NCBI GenBank assembly: GCA_945787635.1
Contig: CALZIK010000089.1
Coordinates: 29,836-93,835, forward strand
Direction of reading: 5' to 3'
Length of the DNA stretch: 64,000 nucleotides
Source: Thermoanaerobaculia bacterium
GTDB lineage: Bacteria > Acidobacteriota > Thermoanaerobaculia > Multivoradales > JAHEKO01
The position numbers and the translations under genes are program-made. The notes below the pieces were generated by a model. That model did not search any database. It saw only the letters and a program-made list of their open reading frames with translations, and was not told where the DNA came from. Positions 12,011 to 20,374 of the stretch are shown here, one piece after another. Within the stretch, counting starts at the first letter, position 1; each line of letters opens with the position of its first letter.

Positions 12011-12510
12011 ATCGACGTTGGCTGAGTCTTGCCGTGCTGTTGGTGCTGTGCCTGGCCGGTAGCAGTTGGCTCCAGGCTCAAGATCCGGTTAGCGAAGACG
12101 AGACCGCGCCGGCTGCGGCCGAAGTCGATTCCGACTCGCTCCTGGCCGACGAAGAGTTGATGTTTCTCGGCGAAGGCTACGCCTACGAACCCGGGGATCG
12201 GAGAGACCCGTTCAAGTCGCTCCTGATCGTGCGCGAGAGAGCCGCCATGCGCGGCCCGCGGCCCGAAGGAATCCCGGGGCTTCTCATCGACGAAATCGAT
12301 CTGAACGGGATCTTTATCACCCCCGATGGACCGGTCGCCCAGGTGCGATCTACCGAAGAAGACAAGAGCTATCTGCTTCGTGAAGGAGATCAGCTCTACG
12401 ACGGAGATGTCGTGAGCATCACCGTAAATGAAGTTTCATTCAAGCAAATCGTGGACGACCCGACGGCCATCAAGCCGTTTCGAGAGGTGGTCAAGAAGCT
12501 CAACTCGTAG
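12007..12510 (+). CDS. pilP: Type IV pilus assembly protein PilP
   Basis: Periplasmic bridge between PilN/PilO and the PilQ secretin. The GTG at 12007 overlaps the pilO stop and gives 167 residues with a signal peptide (MNRRWLSLAVLLVLCLAGSSWLQA). The Cys in LVLC does not sit in a proper lipobox, so unlike Neisseria PilP it may not be lipidated. YEPGDRRDPFKSLL (about residues 60-73) is the PilQ-binding motif region, and the small beta domain includes IDLNGIFITPDGPVAQVRS and YLLREGDQLYDGDVVSI. A longer in-frame opening from 11803 lies in pilO and is not used. Confidence 0.9.
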   Translation: MNRRWLSLAVLLVLCLAGSSWLQAQDPVSEDETAPAAAEVDSDSLLADEELMFLGEGYAYEPGDRRDPFKSLLIVRERAAMRGPRPEGIPGLLIDEIDLNGIFITPDGPVAQVRSTEEDKSYLLREGDQLYDGDVVSITVNEVSFKQIVDDPTAIKPFREVVKKLNS

Positions 12511-12533
12511 CTTCGCGACAGGAGGCGAAAGCC

Positions 12534-15434
12534 ATGGTTAGTCACGCCACAGGAAACAGGAATGCGCACACCATCCGGCTCGGGTCGGGGTTGGCAACTC
12601 TGTGCAGCTTGCTGCTGTTGTCCGTAGGAGCCGCCGCGGTGGAGCGTCCGGTGGAAGAAGCGAAGCCCGTGTTCACCGACATTTCAGCGGTGCGGAGCAT
12701 CCTCGGCCTCGAGCTGCGCCGGCAGGGTTCCATGAGGAGCTTCGAGATCGTCAGCGACGGTCCGGTGACCTGGACGAGCTTTCGCGACGGCGACGGCCGG
12801 TTGGTGGTCGAGCTGCCCAATGCCGAGCCGACCAGCGAAGTTCAGGCCTTGGATCTGCATGACGAACTGGTTCGTTCTGCCAGAGTCAGCGTGTTCTCGG
12901 CTGGCCAGCGGCCGATGAGCCGTCTGCTGGTCGATACAGTCGCCGACGTTTCTCACGCGGTCGTGCCGCTGGGCGATCGCCTGGTCGTGGAGTTGAGTCC
13001 GATCGAGCCGAGCAACGAGTCCGGGCAGATTGCCGCCTTCGGCAATCTGCAAGTCGAGAAGGCGGCTGCTTTCCAGGGCGACACTAGCCCCGGGACGCCG
13101 GAGTTCGGGCCCGCGCCCAGCGGCGTTCCGGCGACTCAGCTCCAGGGTGTCGACGTCACCACCGGCGACGAGATGACCACGGTTTGGATTGCCGGCGATG
13201 GTGCCTTCTACTACTCCCACTTCCCGCTGACCGAGCCCTATCGATTCGTCGTGGATCTGATCGGTGTCGTCAACACGTCTCCGGTCTCGACCATCGCGGT
13301 GCAAGGCCAGGTGGTCGATCGCGTTCGAGTTGCGCAGTACAAGCCCCAGCCCGAGCTGGTGTCGAGAGTTGTGATCGATCTCATGGACCCGACCGCTCCG
13401 TCTGTTGAGGCGACCCCCGAAGGCCTCAAGCTGACCTTTCTGTCCTCGGCGGCTCAAGCCGAAGCCCCCGCATACGAAGAGGGCTTGGCTGCCGAGCCGG
13501 TCGCGATGACCGAGGCCGAGTCGGTCATGCCGGCGCCGGCCGTGACGCCGCCAGCGGCCCCCGACGCCGTGGAGATGCTTGCTCTCGCCGAAGAGTTCGC
13601 CGAAGAGCAGGAGCCCGAAGAGGCCGTGGCGGACGCCGTGGCCGAGGAAGTCGCCGCCGAAATGGAGATAGCCGCCGAAATGGAGATGGCCGCCGAAATG
13701 GAGATGGCCGCCGAAATGGAGATGGCCACCGAAATGGAGATGGCCGCCGAGGCGGAGACGGCCGCCGAGGTGGAGATGGCAGAAGAGGTCATCGAGCCCG
13801 AGGAAGACATGGCGTGGGACGAGGGGGCGGCGGAAGACGCCGAGCCCGAAGCTGCTCTGGAAGAAGCCGAGCTCCCTGCTTCGGACATGATCGAGGAGGT
13901 CACCGAGGACGTCGTTGAACCGGCGGAGGAGATGTGGGCAGAGGAGCCGGTCATGATTGCCGAGGTGGCCGAGGCGCAGCCTGAAATGCAGGAAGAAGCG
14001 CAGCAGCCCGAGTGGGTCGAGCCGGAGCCCACATGGGAGGAGCCCGCCGTCGAGGAGGCACCCACTTGGGACGAGCCGGAAGAGGAGCCCTTGCCCGAGA
14101 TGGCGCCTGCCGGGTCTCTGTTCGACGTGTCGGTGGACCTTTCTCCCGAAGTTGAAGAGGCCGACGCCTCGACGTTCGACACTCGGGACGTCACCGTCGG
14201 TTCCCAGAGGGTCTACACCGGCGAGCCGATGACTCTGAGCCTTCAGGACGCGGACGTGAAAGACGTCCTGAGGTCCTTCGCCCAGATCAGCGGCCTCAAC
14301 GTGGTGGTGCAGCCGGGCGTAGCCGGTTCGGTAACGATCGAATTCACCGACGTGCCCTGGGATCAGGCGCTCGACCAGATCCTCAAGATCAACGGCCTCG
14401 ACTATGAGCTCGAAGGCAACATCATGCGTGTCGCGCCGGTCCTGGTCCTGCGCCAGGAGGCCGAGGAACGAGCCAGGCTCGAAGCTGCCAAGTCGCTTTC
14501 GATTCCGCTCAAGACCATTCTTCGCAGGGTGAGCTATGCGGGCGCGCAGGAAATCGCCTCGATCCTGCGAAGCGGCGGCGGTGCCAGCATCATGAGCGAG
14601 CGCGGCTCGGTCTTGGTGGACCGGCGGACCAATACCCTGATCATCAAAGAGCTGCCTTCGCACATCAACACGGTCATCGCGGTGATCGAGAACCTGGACA
14701 TTCCCGAGCCTCAGGTCATGATCGAGGCGCGGATCATCGAGACCACGAAACGTTTCAGCCAGACCCTCGGCATCCAGTTGGGCTTCGGCGCGATTGCGAG
14801 CGCGGAGACTGGCAACACGACCGGACTGCAGTTCCCGAACACGGGCACCGCCGACGGCGGCGTCAATCTGCTGACCGGTGGCAGCAACGGGTTTCTCGAC
14901 ATCACGCTCGGCAACGTTCTCAACACCTTCAATCTGGACGCGCTGCTGCAGGCTGCCGAGAGCGAGGGCCTGATCAACATCCTCTCGGCTCCGAGGATCA
15001 CGACGCTCAACAATGAGCAGGCGTCGATCCAGAGCGGTCTCCAGATTCCGATTCAGACGATCGCGAACAACACCGTCAGCGTACAGTTCGTGAACGCGAC
15101 CCTGCGTCTCGACGTCACGCCGCACGTGACCGCCGAGGGCACAGTGCTCATGGACATCGATATCCAGAAACGCGAGCCGCAGCTCGCCTTCGCGGTGGTC
15201 GGCGCCAGCAACGCCCCGATTTCGACCAAGGACGCGACCACTCGCGTGATCGTCCGCGACGGCGGCACGACGGTCATCGGCGGCATCTACAAGGTCACCA
15301 GCGACCAGGGCGAGGACCGTGTTCCGGGCCTGGCGAACGTGCCGATCCTCAAGCATCTGTTCAAGAACAAACGTCGTAACGACGAAAACGAAGAACTTTT
15401 GATTTTCATCACGCCACGCGTGGTCAAGCTGTAG
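12534..15434 (+). CDS. pilQ: Type IV pilus secretin PilQ with long acidic repeat tract
   Basis: Forms the outer-membrane channel through which the pilus passes. The 966 residues are long for PilQ. A signal peptide (SGLATLCSLLLLSVGAAA) is followed by two AMIN peptidoglycan-binding domains (about 45-155 and 200-310). An acidic, Ala/Glu/Met-rich low-complexity linker (about 315-535) contains seven 18-bp repeats. The STN domain is about 560-635 (DADVKDVLRSFAQISGLNVV) and a secretin N1 domain follows (VDRRTNTLIIKELPSHINTV). The C-terminal secretin has EARIIETTKRFSQTLGIQ and VPGLANVPILKHLFKNK. AGGAGG lies eight bases before the ATG. It ends the pilMNOPQ block. Confidence 0.96.
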   Translation: MVSHATGNRNAHTIRLGSGLATLCSLLLLSVGAAAVERPVEEAKPVFTDISAVRSILGLELRRQGSMRSFEIVSDGPVTWTSFRDGDGRLVVELPNAEPTSEVQALDLHDELVRSARVSVFSAGQRPMSRLLVDTVADVSHAVVPLGDRLVVELSPIEPSNESGQIAAFGNLQVEKAAAFQGDTSPGTPEFGPAPSGVPATQLQGVDVTTGDEMTTVWIAGDGAFYYSHFPLTEPYRFVVDLIGVVNTSPVSTIAVQGQVVDRVRVAQYKPQPELVSRVVIDLMDPTAPSVEATPEGLKLTFLSSAAQAEAPAYEEGLAAEPVAMTEAESVMPAPAVTPPAAPDAVEMLALAEEFAEEQEPEEAVADAVAEEVAAEMEIAAEMEMAAEMEMAAEMEMATEMEMAAEAETAAEVEMAEEVIEPEEDMAWDEGAAEDAEPEAALEEAELPASDMIEEVTEDVVEPAEEMWAEEPVMIAEVAEAQPEMQEEAQQPEWVEPEPTWEEPAVEEAPTWDEPEEEPLPEMAPAGSLFDVSVDLSPEVEEADASTFDTRDVTVGSQRVYTGEPMTLSLQDADVKDVLRSFAQISGLNVVVQPGVAGSVTIEFTDVPWDQALDQILKINGLDYELEGNIMRVAPVLVLRQEAEERARLEAAKSLSIPLKTILRRVSYAGAQEIASILRSGGGASIMSERGSVLVDRRTNTLIIKELPSHINTVIAVIENLDIPEPQVMIEARIIETTKRFSQTLGIQLGFGAIASAETGNTTGLQFPNTGTADGGVNLLTGGSNGFLDITLGNVLNTFNLDALLQAAESEGLINILSAPRITTLNNEQASIQSGLQIPIQTIANNTVSVQFVNATLRLDVTPHVTAEGTVLMDIDIQKREPQLAFAVVGASNAPISTKDATTRVIVRDGGTTVIGGIYKVTSDQGEDRVPGLANVPILKHLFKNKRRNDENEELLIFITPRVVKL
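13653..13778 (+). repeat. Seven tandem 18-bp repeats inside pilQ
   Basis: Units of consensus GCCGCCGAAATGGAGATG run without gaps: 13653-13670, 13671-13688, 13689-13706, 13707-13724, 13725-13742, 13743-13760 and 13761-13778. The middle units are nearly identical, while units 5-7 differ at one to three bases. Each unit adds six residues (Ala-Ala-Glu-Met-Glu-Met), placing the tract at about residues 374-415 of PilQ. Unit length is a multiple of three, so copy-number change would keep the frame. Confidence 0.95.
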
Positions 15435-15456
15435 AGAGCTGGCAAAGGGGTCGATT

Positions 15457-16008
15457 ATGAAAGCCATAAGACTCATCGCAATCGGTCTGCTGGCGGTAAG
15501 TTTTGCCGCTTGCGAGAGCCGAACCGATCGCACCGACGGAGGGGGCATTCTGCTGTCGGTCAGCGACTTCGACGGGCTTCCGATCGGTATTTCGGTGAAC
15601 GCATCGGCAGGCGGTTTCGTCCAGATCGGTGAGATCCAGATCCAGAGCGTCATCAAGAATCCCGACATCGTCGGCACGCAGATCATGAACGTCGAAATCG
15701 AATCGTACGAAGTCAGCTTTTCCCGCGGAGACAGCGGTACCAAGCTGCCGCCTATCTACGTTCGTGGCCTTTTCGGCGTCGTGCCGGCCGGTGGCACCTA
15801 CACCGTAGAGAACTTGGATGTAATGGGTCCCGAGCAATTCGCCGTTCCGCCACTTTCGGACTTTCTGTTTCAGAACGGCGGTTTCGACAAAGAGACCTCC
15901 GACAACAAGATGATTCTGAACATCCACATGCGGTTTTTCGGCCGCACGCTTTCGGGAGATGCGGTGCAGACAGCGCCCGCGTCCTTCACCGTCACTGTAA
16001 CTCCGTAG
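15457..16008 (+). CDS. Hypothetical lipoprotein downstream of pilQ
   Basis: Unrecognised 183-residue protein. The N-terminus MKAIRLIAIGLLAVSFAAC ends in a clear lipobox (C19), so it is probably a membrane-anchored lipoprotein. The mature part is beta-rich with no known motif. It has ESRTDRTDGGGILLSVSDFDGLPIGISVNAS near the start and ends on strand-forming SFTVTVTP, like a single Ig-like or jelly-roll domain. It starts 22 bases after the pilQ stop and is followed 10 bases later by a PKD lipoprotein, so it is likely cotranscribed with the pilus genes. A role in pilus or secretin function is possible but rests on position only. Confidence 0.7.
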   Translation: MKAIRLIAIGLLAVSFAACESRTDRTDGGGILLSVSDFDGLPIGISVNASAGGFVQIGEIQIQSVIKNPDIVGTQIMNVEIESYEVSFSRGDSGTKLPPIYVRGLFGVVPAGGTYTVENLDVMGPEQFAVPPLSDFLFQNGGFDKETSDNKMILNIHMRFFGRTLSGDAVQTAPASFTVTVTP

Positions 16009-16018
16009 GAGTCTAGTC

Positions 16019-17098
16019 ATGAGCCGTTCCAGAACCATGAAGCTGATAGCTGGAGTCGCGTTGCCGGCGGCGATGCTGGGCCTGCTGCTGGCGTGCTCGA
16101 CGGATTCTCCGACTGCGCCGCAGCAACAGGCGGGTCCGCCCTCCGGCGGGCCCAGCGCCGCGTGGTCGATCGAGATCACCCTCTCCCCGAGAGAGATTCC
16201 GGCGGACTCGGCGAATCCAGTCACGGTCAAGATCAAGGTGCGTCGCGCCGACGACAACACCGCGCCCCCGCTGGGGACGACGCTGGTGGTGTCGACCTCG
16301 CTCGGAGAGTTCAACGCCGTCGGAAGCGGTCTTAGCTCGATCGCGACCGGGACCGTCAACGGCCGGGCCGAGGTCCTGCTGTTCCCAGGAGCCCTGGTCG
16401 GAAGCGCGATCGTCACGGCCCAACTCGAGAGCTCGGCGACCCGAGCGACCTTGAAGATCCGGGAAGCGCTGCCCGACCTGTTAGCGGCCTTCTCGGCGAC
16501 CAACACCACCGACAACTTGTCGATTCAGTTTCTCAACGAGTCCACCGGCGGCCCGACATCTTTTGCCTGGGACTTCGGGGACGGCCTGGTCAGCAGCGAA
16601 GAGCACCCGGTGCATCGCTACAATCGCGCCGGCGACTATGTCGTCACACTCGAAGTCTTCCGCGGGAACGAGACCAGCAAGATCTCCCAGACGGTTCGAG
16701 TCACTCAGGATGTCTTCATCACGGACATCGATCCGCGATTCGGCACGTTTGGTTCGACTGTGACCGTAAAGGGCCAGGGATTCGACTCACAGACACGCGT
16801 CTTCTTCGGAGGCTTTCTGACCGAGAAGCTCTCCTTCAGTGGCGAAAACATCCGTGTTCGGATCCCCTCGGAGAACGAGTTGGCAGCGCTCTTCCCTTCG
16901 AAAGAAGTGCTGTTCGACAATATCTTCGGTAACGAAACGTGCGATGACGACGAAGACGGCCACGACGGTGAGCGTTGGATCGCAACCTTCAAGGACGTCG
17001 AGGTCGAAGTCTCCGGAGAGGTGGGGGGTGACACCATCGAAGAACTGTTCCTGTGGGAGCCCTCCGACACGAGCTGCAGAGGCGACGAAGCCCCTTAG
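16019..17098 (+). CDS. Lipoprotein with Ig-like, PKD and IPT/TIG domains
   Basis: Exported 359-residue protein with lipobox LLAC (C26). After a Pro/Gln-rich linker there is an Ig-like region (about 45-140, ITLSPREIPADSANPVTVKIKV). The PKD domain at about 180-235 has SFAWDFGDGLVSSEEHPVHRY, and an IPT/TIG domain starts near 237 (DIDPRFGTFGSTVTVKGQGF). The C-terminus contains a cluster of acidic residues (CDDDEDGHD). Such domains mediate protein-protein or surface contacts; no enzyme motif is seen. AGGAG lies seven bases before the ATG, and a downstream ATG at 16037 is a weaker alternative. It lies 10 bases after the previous lipoprotein gene, and a hairpin follows its stop. Confidence 0.85.
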   Translation: MSRSRTMKLIAGVALPAAMLGLLLACSTDSPTAPQQQAGPPSGGPSAAWSIEITLSPREIPADSANPVTVKIKVRRADDNTAPPLGTTLVVSTSLGEFNAVGSGLSSIATGTVNGRAEVLLFPGALVGSAIVTAQLESSATRATLKIREALPDLLAAFSATNTTDNLSIQFLNESTGGPTSFAWDFGDGLVSSEEHPVHRYNRAGDYVVTLEVFRGNETSKISQTVRVTQDVFITDIDPRFGTFGSTVTVKGQGFDSQTRVFFGGFLTEKLSFSGENIRVRIPSENELAALFPSKEVLFDNIFGNETCDDDEDGHDGERWIATFKDVEVEVSGEVGGDTIEELFLWEPSDTSCRGDEAP

Positions 17099-17134
17099 GT
17101 TCGGCGCAATCGTCCCAGGTACCATCGACCAAGC

Positions 17135-17166
17135 CAGGGCGGCCGCCTAGACGGGCGGCCGCCCTG
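17135..17166 (+). terminator. GC-rich hairpin after the pilus-associated lipoprotein gene
   Basis: A perfect 13-bp inverted repeat (17135-17147 with 17154-17166, core AGGGCGGCCGCC) is separated by a six-base loop. It lies 36 bases after the stop of the PKD/IPT lipoprotein gene. Only a weak T-rich tail (GCTTCGTAT) follows, so it may be an imperfect terminator or a transcript-stabilising hairpin. Confidence 0.55.
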
Positions 17167-17171
17167 CTTCG

Positions 17172-17177
17172 TATACT
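17172..17177 (+). promoter_or_regulatory. Putative -10 box giving a near-leaderless transcript
   Basis: TATACT stands 12 bases before the ATG at 17190. Transcription starting 6-8 bases downstream of a -10 box would leave a 5' leader of about five bases. The upstream hairpin at 17135-17166 fills the usual -35 position, so the promoter would depend mainly on its -10 element. Confidence 0.4.
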
Positions 17178-17189
17178 GAGTTCGATCCC

Positions 17190-18764
17190 ATGAAGACCGG
17201 AACCCGCCTATTTGCCCTGCTCGCTCTGGTCACCGTCTGGCAGGCCTGCGACCGGCCCACCCCGGTGGCGCCGTCCGAATCGACCCTGACGATCACCGGC
17301 AATCCGACCCGGATCACGATCGACGGGCAGTCGGTCATTACGATTCTGGCCAGGAAGGCGGATGGTACGGCCGTCAATCCCGGCACCGAGATCAACTTCT
17401 CGACCAATTTGGGAACCATCGATCCGGTGGCGTTGACCGACGATCGCGGCGTGGCCGAGGCCACTCTGTTTGGTGACGGCCGGATCGGCATGGCGACGGT
17501 CACCGCCGATTCGGGCGCCGCGGCGACCGCCACGATCGACATCCAGATCGGGGCTTTGGCGAGCTCGATCTCTTTCACCGCCAACCCCCAGACCATCAAC
17601 AAGGATCTGCCCGCGGGCGGCGAAAGAATCAAGCTCAAGGCCACGGTGTTCGACGATCTCAACAACGTCGTACCGGGTGTCGCGGTGGTTTTCGAGGCCG
17701 ATATCGGCACGTTGGAGTCCGGCGGCTCGGTAGAGACCAACAACAAGGGCGTCGCGCGCGACACGTTGGTCGTCAAAGAGGTGCGCAACATCACCGACGG
17801 CTTCTTCGAGATCACCGCCCGCACCGCCGGTGACGGAGGACTCGAGGTCACTGAAATCGTCGAGATCGACGTGACCGGGTTCGCGGCCAACATAACCCTC
17901 ACGGTTTCGCCCACCAGTATTCCTCCGACCGGGGCGCTGGTTCAGCTTTCGGCTCTGGTGCGCGACGACTTCGGTGATGCCGCTGTTGGCGAGGGCGTCA
18001 ACTTTCTCACCGACCTCGGAAATCTGGCCTCCGGGGGCGGATTGGTCCTGACCAACGAGGGCGGGCAGGCCTTCGACAGCCTGACCATCACCGAGGCCGA
18101 CCTGGCGTCGTTGCCGCCGGGGACCGGGATCACGGTGAGCGCCGAGGTGCCCGGTTCGGGCGGCGTGCTGCTCGAGTCGGATCCCTTCACGATTTCGCTC
18201 CAGACGGCGCTTCCCATAGCCGGCTTCGATTTCGACATCACCGGCCTGACCGTCAACTTCATCAACACCACCACCGGTGATCCGCCCTTGACCTACGAGT
18301 GGGACTTCGGGGACGGCGGCACGAGTACCTCGGAGAATCCAGGCAACACCTACGCGGCCGAGGGGACCTACAGCGTGACGCTCACCGCCACCAACCTGGG
18401 CGGCAGCGACACCATCACCAAGGACGTGGTCGTGGCGGCGTCGCCGGACATTTCAGCTTCGCCGACCTCGATCAATTTCGGCTCGGTGTCCAATCCGGGT
18501 ACCGCGGATCGGGTCCTGACGATCTCCAATGCCGGTGGAGCGCCGCTCACGGTTGTCGCTTTGAGCTCCAGCAACTCGGTGTTCTCGGTGGTCTCGGCGG
18601 TCCCGCCGACGTTGAACGCCGGCGATTCAGCCAACATCACACTCCGGTTCACGCCGGGAGTCGTCGCCGCGAACACCAGCGAAACAGGCACGCTCACCAT
18701 CACCAGCAACGATCCCGACGAGGTCACCGTATCGGTGGCTCTCAGCGGCATCGCGACCCCGTAG
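17190..18764 (+). CDS. Lipoprotein with three Ig-like domains, a PKD domain and a choice-of-anchor-D/ASH domain
   Basis: Exported 524-residue protein with lipobox WQAC (C20). Three Big/invasin-type Ig-like domains follow (about 28-120, 125-230 and 235-340), each with TNLGT, ADIGTLESGG or TDLGNLASGG-like turns that show internal repetition. A PKD domain lies at about 345-425 (PPLTYEWDFGDGGTSTSENP), then a C-terminal ASH/choice-of-anchor-D type domain (ISASPTSINFGSVSNPGTADR, ending ITSNDPDEVTVSVALSGIATP). It shares the PKD design and lipoprotein anchoring of the gene at 16019, so the two may act at the same surface. No catalytic residues are evident. It has its own candidate promoter at 17172. 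Confidence 0.88.
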   Translation: MKTGTRLFALLALVTVWQACDRPTPVAPSESTLTITGNPTRITIDGQSVITILARKADGTAVNPGTEINFSTNLGTIDPVALTDDRGVAEATLFGDGRIGMATVTADSGAAATATIDIQIGALASSISFTANPQTINKDLPAGGERIKLKATVFDDLNNVVPGVAVVFEADIGTLESGGSVETNNKGVARDTLVVKEVRNITDGFFEITARTAGDGGLEVTEIVEIDVTGFAANITLTVSPTSIPPTGALVQLSALVRDDFGDAAVGEGVNFLTDLGNLASGGGLVLTNEGGQAFDSLTITEADLASLPPGTGITVSAEVPGSGGVLLESDPFTISLQTALPIAGFDFDITGLTVNFINTTTGDPPLTYEWDFGDGGTSTSENPGNTYAAEGTYSVTLTATNLGGSDTITKDVVVAASPDISASPTSINFGSVSNPGTADRVLTISNAGGAPLTVVALSSSNSVFSVVSAVPPTLNAGDSANITLRFTPGVVAANTSETGTLTITSNDPDEVTVSVALSGIATP

Positions 18765-18976
18765 GTTTTCGCCATACTCGTGCCTCACGGGGCGAGCCAT
18801 CGGCGCTGTGCCTGAAAGGCCGGCCGCGTGCCTCTTGCGAGCGAGGTCCGCCGAGCGAGAAGAGGCACCGGCGGCCCACTATCGATGCGCGCTAGGCCAG
18901 AGATTGGACAACGGTAAGACGGTCGACACGGGTCCACCGCTCCAGCCGTCCGGCGGCTCCCGAAAACCAGTCGGGA

Positions 18977-19001
18977 GGGGACACGAAGGAATCGTGTCCC
19001 C
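18977..19001. repeat. REP-like palindrome or hairpin
   Basis: GGGGACACGA (18977-18986) and TCGTGTCCCC (18992-19001) form a perfect 10-bp stem with a five-base loop. It lies in the 290-base gap between the PKD lipoprotein gene and the TPR gene at 19055, with no T-run after it. Its form resembles dispersed REP palindromes mobilised by REP-associated transposases, though only one copy was noticed here. The rest of the gap (18765-18976) shows no gene. Confidence 0.5.
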
Positions 19002-19015
19002 GGTGCCCCGATTGA

Positions 19016-19021
19016 TATAGT
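19016..19021 (+). promoter_or_regulatory. Putative -10 box for the TPR-roadblock-accBC group
   Basis: TATAGT lies 33 bases before the GTG at 19055, after the palindrome at 18977-19001, in otherwise GC-rich DNA. No clear -35 box accompanies it. Confidence 0.35.
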
Positions 19022-19054
19022 CCGCATCAACCAGAAACGGATTCATTTGTTGCC

Positions 19055-20374
19055 GTGACCGCTGATTCTCCCTACTCACTCGAAGCGCTCGAGCGTCAGT
19101 GGCATGACGACAAGGCGCCGAAGCTCGGGCTGCAGCTGGCCGAAGAGCATCGGCGCCGGGGCGACCTGCCCGCCGCCATCGACGTTCTCGAGACCGGTCT
19201 CGAGGAGCATCCGGACCATTTGTCATCGAGGGTGGCTCTCAGCCGCTATCTGGTGGATAGCGACCGGTTTTCGGACGCGCTCGCGCATCTGGAGAGAATC
19301 GTTCGGGCGGATCCGGTTCACCTGGTCGCCAACAAGCTCATGGTTCGCGCCTTTCTTGGGCTCGGCAAGCTCGAAGAAGCCCGCGACAAGCTCGACATCT
19401 ACGAGATGCTCGGTGAAGGAGACGCGGATATCGAGGGGCTCCGGGCACAGGTGAGGGGTGAGCCCGCGGCGGCGCGACTCGATGAGCCGGTGGCGACTGT
19501 GGATACGCAGCAGGCGTCGGCGTCGCCCGCGCCGTCTACGTACGAGGTAGCGGAAGAGCGGGTCGAGGAAGCCGCGCCGGTCGAGTCGGCCTCGGAGAGC
19601 CCAGAGCCTCCGGTCGAGGTCGACGGGGCGTCGGAGCAACAGCGGCCCTCGGTCGAAGACCCCGACACCGAACGCGACACCGACATGGAGCTCGACGTCG
19701 CCTCGGAGGCCGCCACCGAGTCGGTCTGGCCTCCCGCCCCTCCTGTGTCGAGGGAGTCGACTCAGGATCCGACTCTCGAGTCGGCTCCGGTGCCGGAGCC
19801 GCCGGGAATTGAGCCTGAACCGGCCTCTGAAGTCGGCTTCGAGCTGGTCACCGAGCGGCTCCCGCATCGTGCGGAGCCCGAGCCGGCCGGGGAAGAGGTT
19901 GCGGTTTTCTTGGAGCCCCCCACACCCGAGCCGCCGCCGCCGATGTTTTCGGATGACGAGCCGTTCGGCTCGATATTTGCCCAGGATTTGTCCTCCGAGT
20001 CCTGGGGTGACGCCGGCGGCGAGGTAGTTTTTGCGCTCGATGAGCCCGAGCCGCCGGCGGAGCCGCCCAGCGTCTCGGAGTCCCGGGAAGACGAACCGCA
20101 GGCCGAGGTCGTCGAACCGGGCGAGGAAGGCAGGCAGTCTCGCGGAGCCACGGTGACTCTGGCCCGGCTCTACCTCGAGCAGAGGGATTCCGAGAAGGCC
20201 GCCGCCTGTTTTCGGGAGGTCCTGGAGCGCGACCCGGGCAACGAGGCCGCGCGGGTGGGGCTCGAATCGATCGGTGCCGACGGGCCCGAAAAGGTCTCCC
20301 TGAAAGAGCGCAAGAAGGCGGTTCTGATCGCCTACCGATCGCGTATCCGACGCGCCGTGGAAGGCCGATCTTGA
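19055..20374 (+). CDS. TPR protein with long acidic, proline-rich middle
   Basis: A 439-residue protein without signal peptide or membrane helix, probably cytoplasmic. N-terminal TPRs lie at about 10-130 (KLGLQLAEEHRRRGDLPAAI, LSRYLVDSDRFSDALAHLE and LMVRAFLGLGKLEEARDKL). The middle (about 135-350) is disordered and rich in Glu, Pro and Ser. A single C-terminal TPR pair has VTLARLYLEQRDSEKAAACFREVLERDPGNEAARV, and the tail is basic (LKERKKAVLIAYRSRIRRA). The start is GTG at 19055. Its stop overlaps the start of the roadblock gene, so the two are translationally coupled and may form a scaffold pair. No specific family is recognised. Confidence 0.8.
   Translation: MTADSPYSLEALERQWHDDKAPKLGLQLAEEHRRRGDLPAAIDVLETGLEEHPDHLSSRVALSRYLVDSDRFSDALAHLERIVRADPVHLVANKLMVRAFLGLGKLEEARDKLDIYEMLGEGDADIEGLRAQVRGEPAAARLDEPVATVDTQQASASPAPSTYEVAEERVEEAAPVESASESPEPPVEVDGASEQQRPSVEDPDTERDTDMELDVASEAATESVWPPAPPVSRESTQDPTLESAPVPEPPGIEPEPASEVGFELVTERLPHRAEPEPAGEEVAVFLEPPTPEPPPPMFSDDEPFGSIFAQDLSSESWGDAGGEVVFALDEPEPPAEPPSVSESREDEPQAEVVEPGEEGRQSRGATVTLARLYLEQRDSEKAAACFREVLERDPGNEAARVGLESIGADGPEKVSLKERKKAVLIAYRSRIRRAVEGRS

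Noticed and set aside
13653..13778. Repeat tract considered as a CRISPR-like array
   Set aside because: Units are contiguous, without spacers, and lie in frame in pilQ.
12684..15743. Very long open frame on the complement strand (about 1,000 codons) over pilQ
   Set aside because: It has no family signature, is rich in His and Arg in the pattern of the reverse of GC-rich coding DNA, and lies opposite the well-supported pilQ gene.
18765..19054. Gene in the gap before the TPR gene at 19055
   Set aside because: Candidate frames there are short and random-like. The gap holds a palindrome and a -10-like box only.
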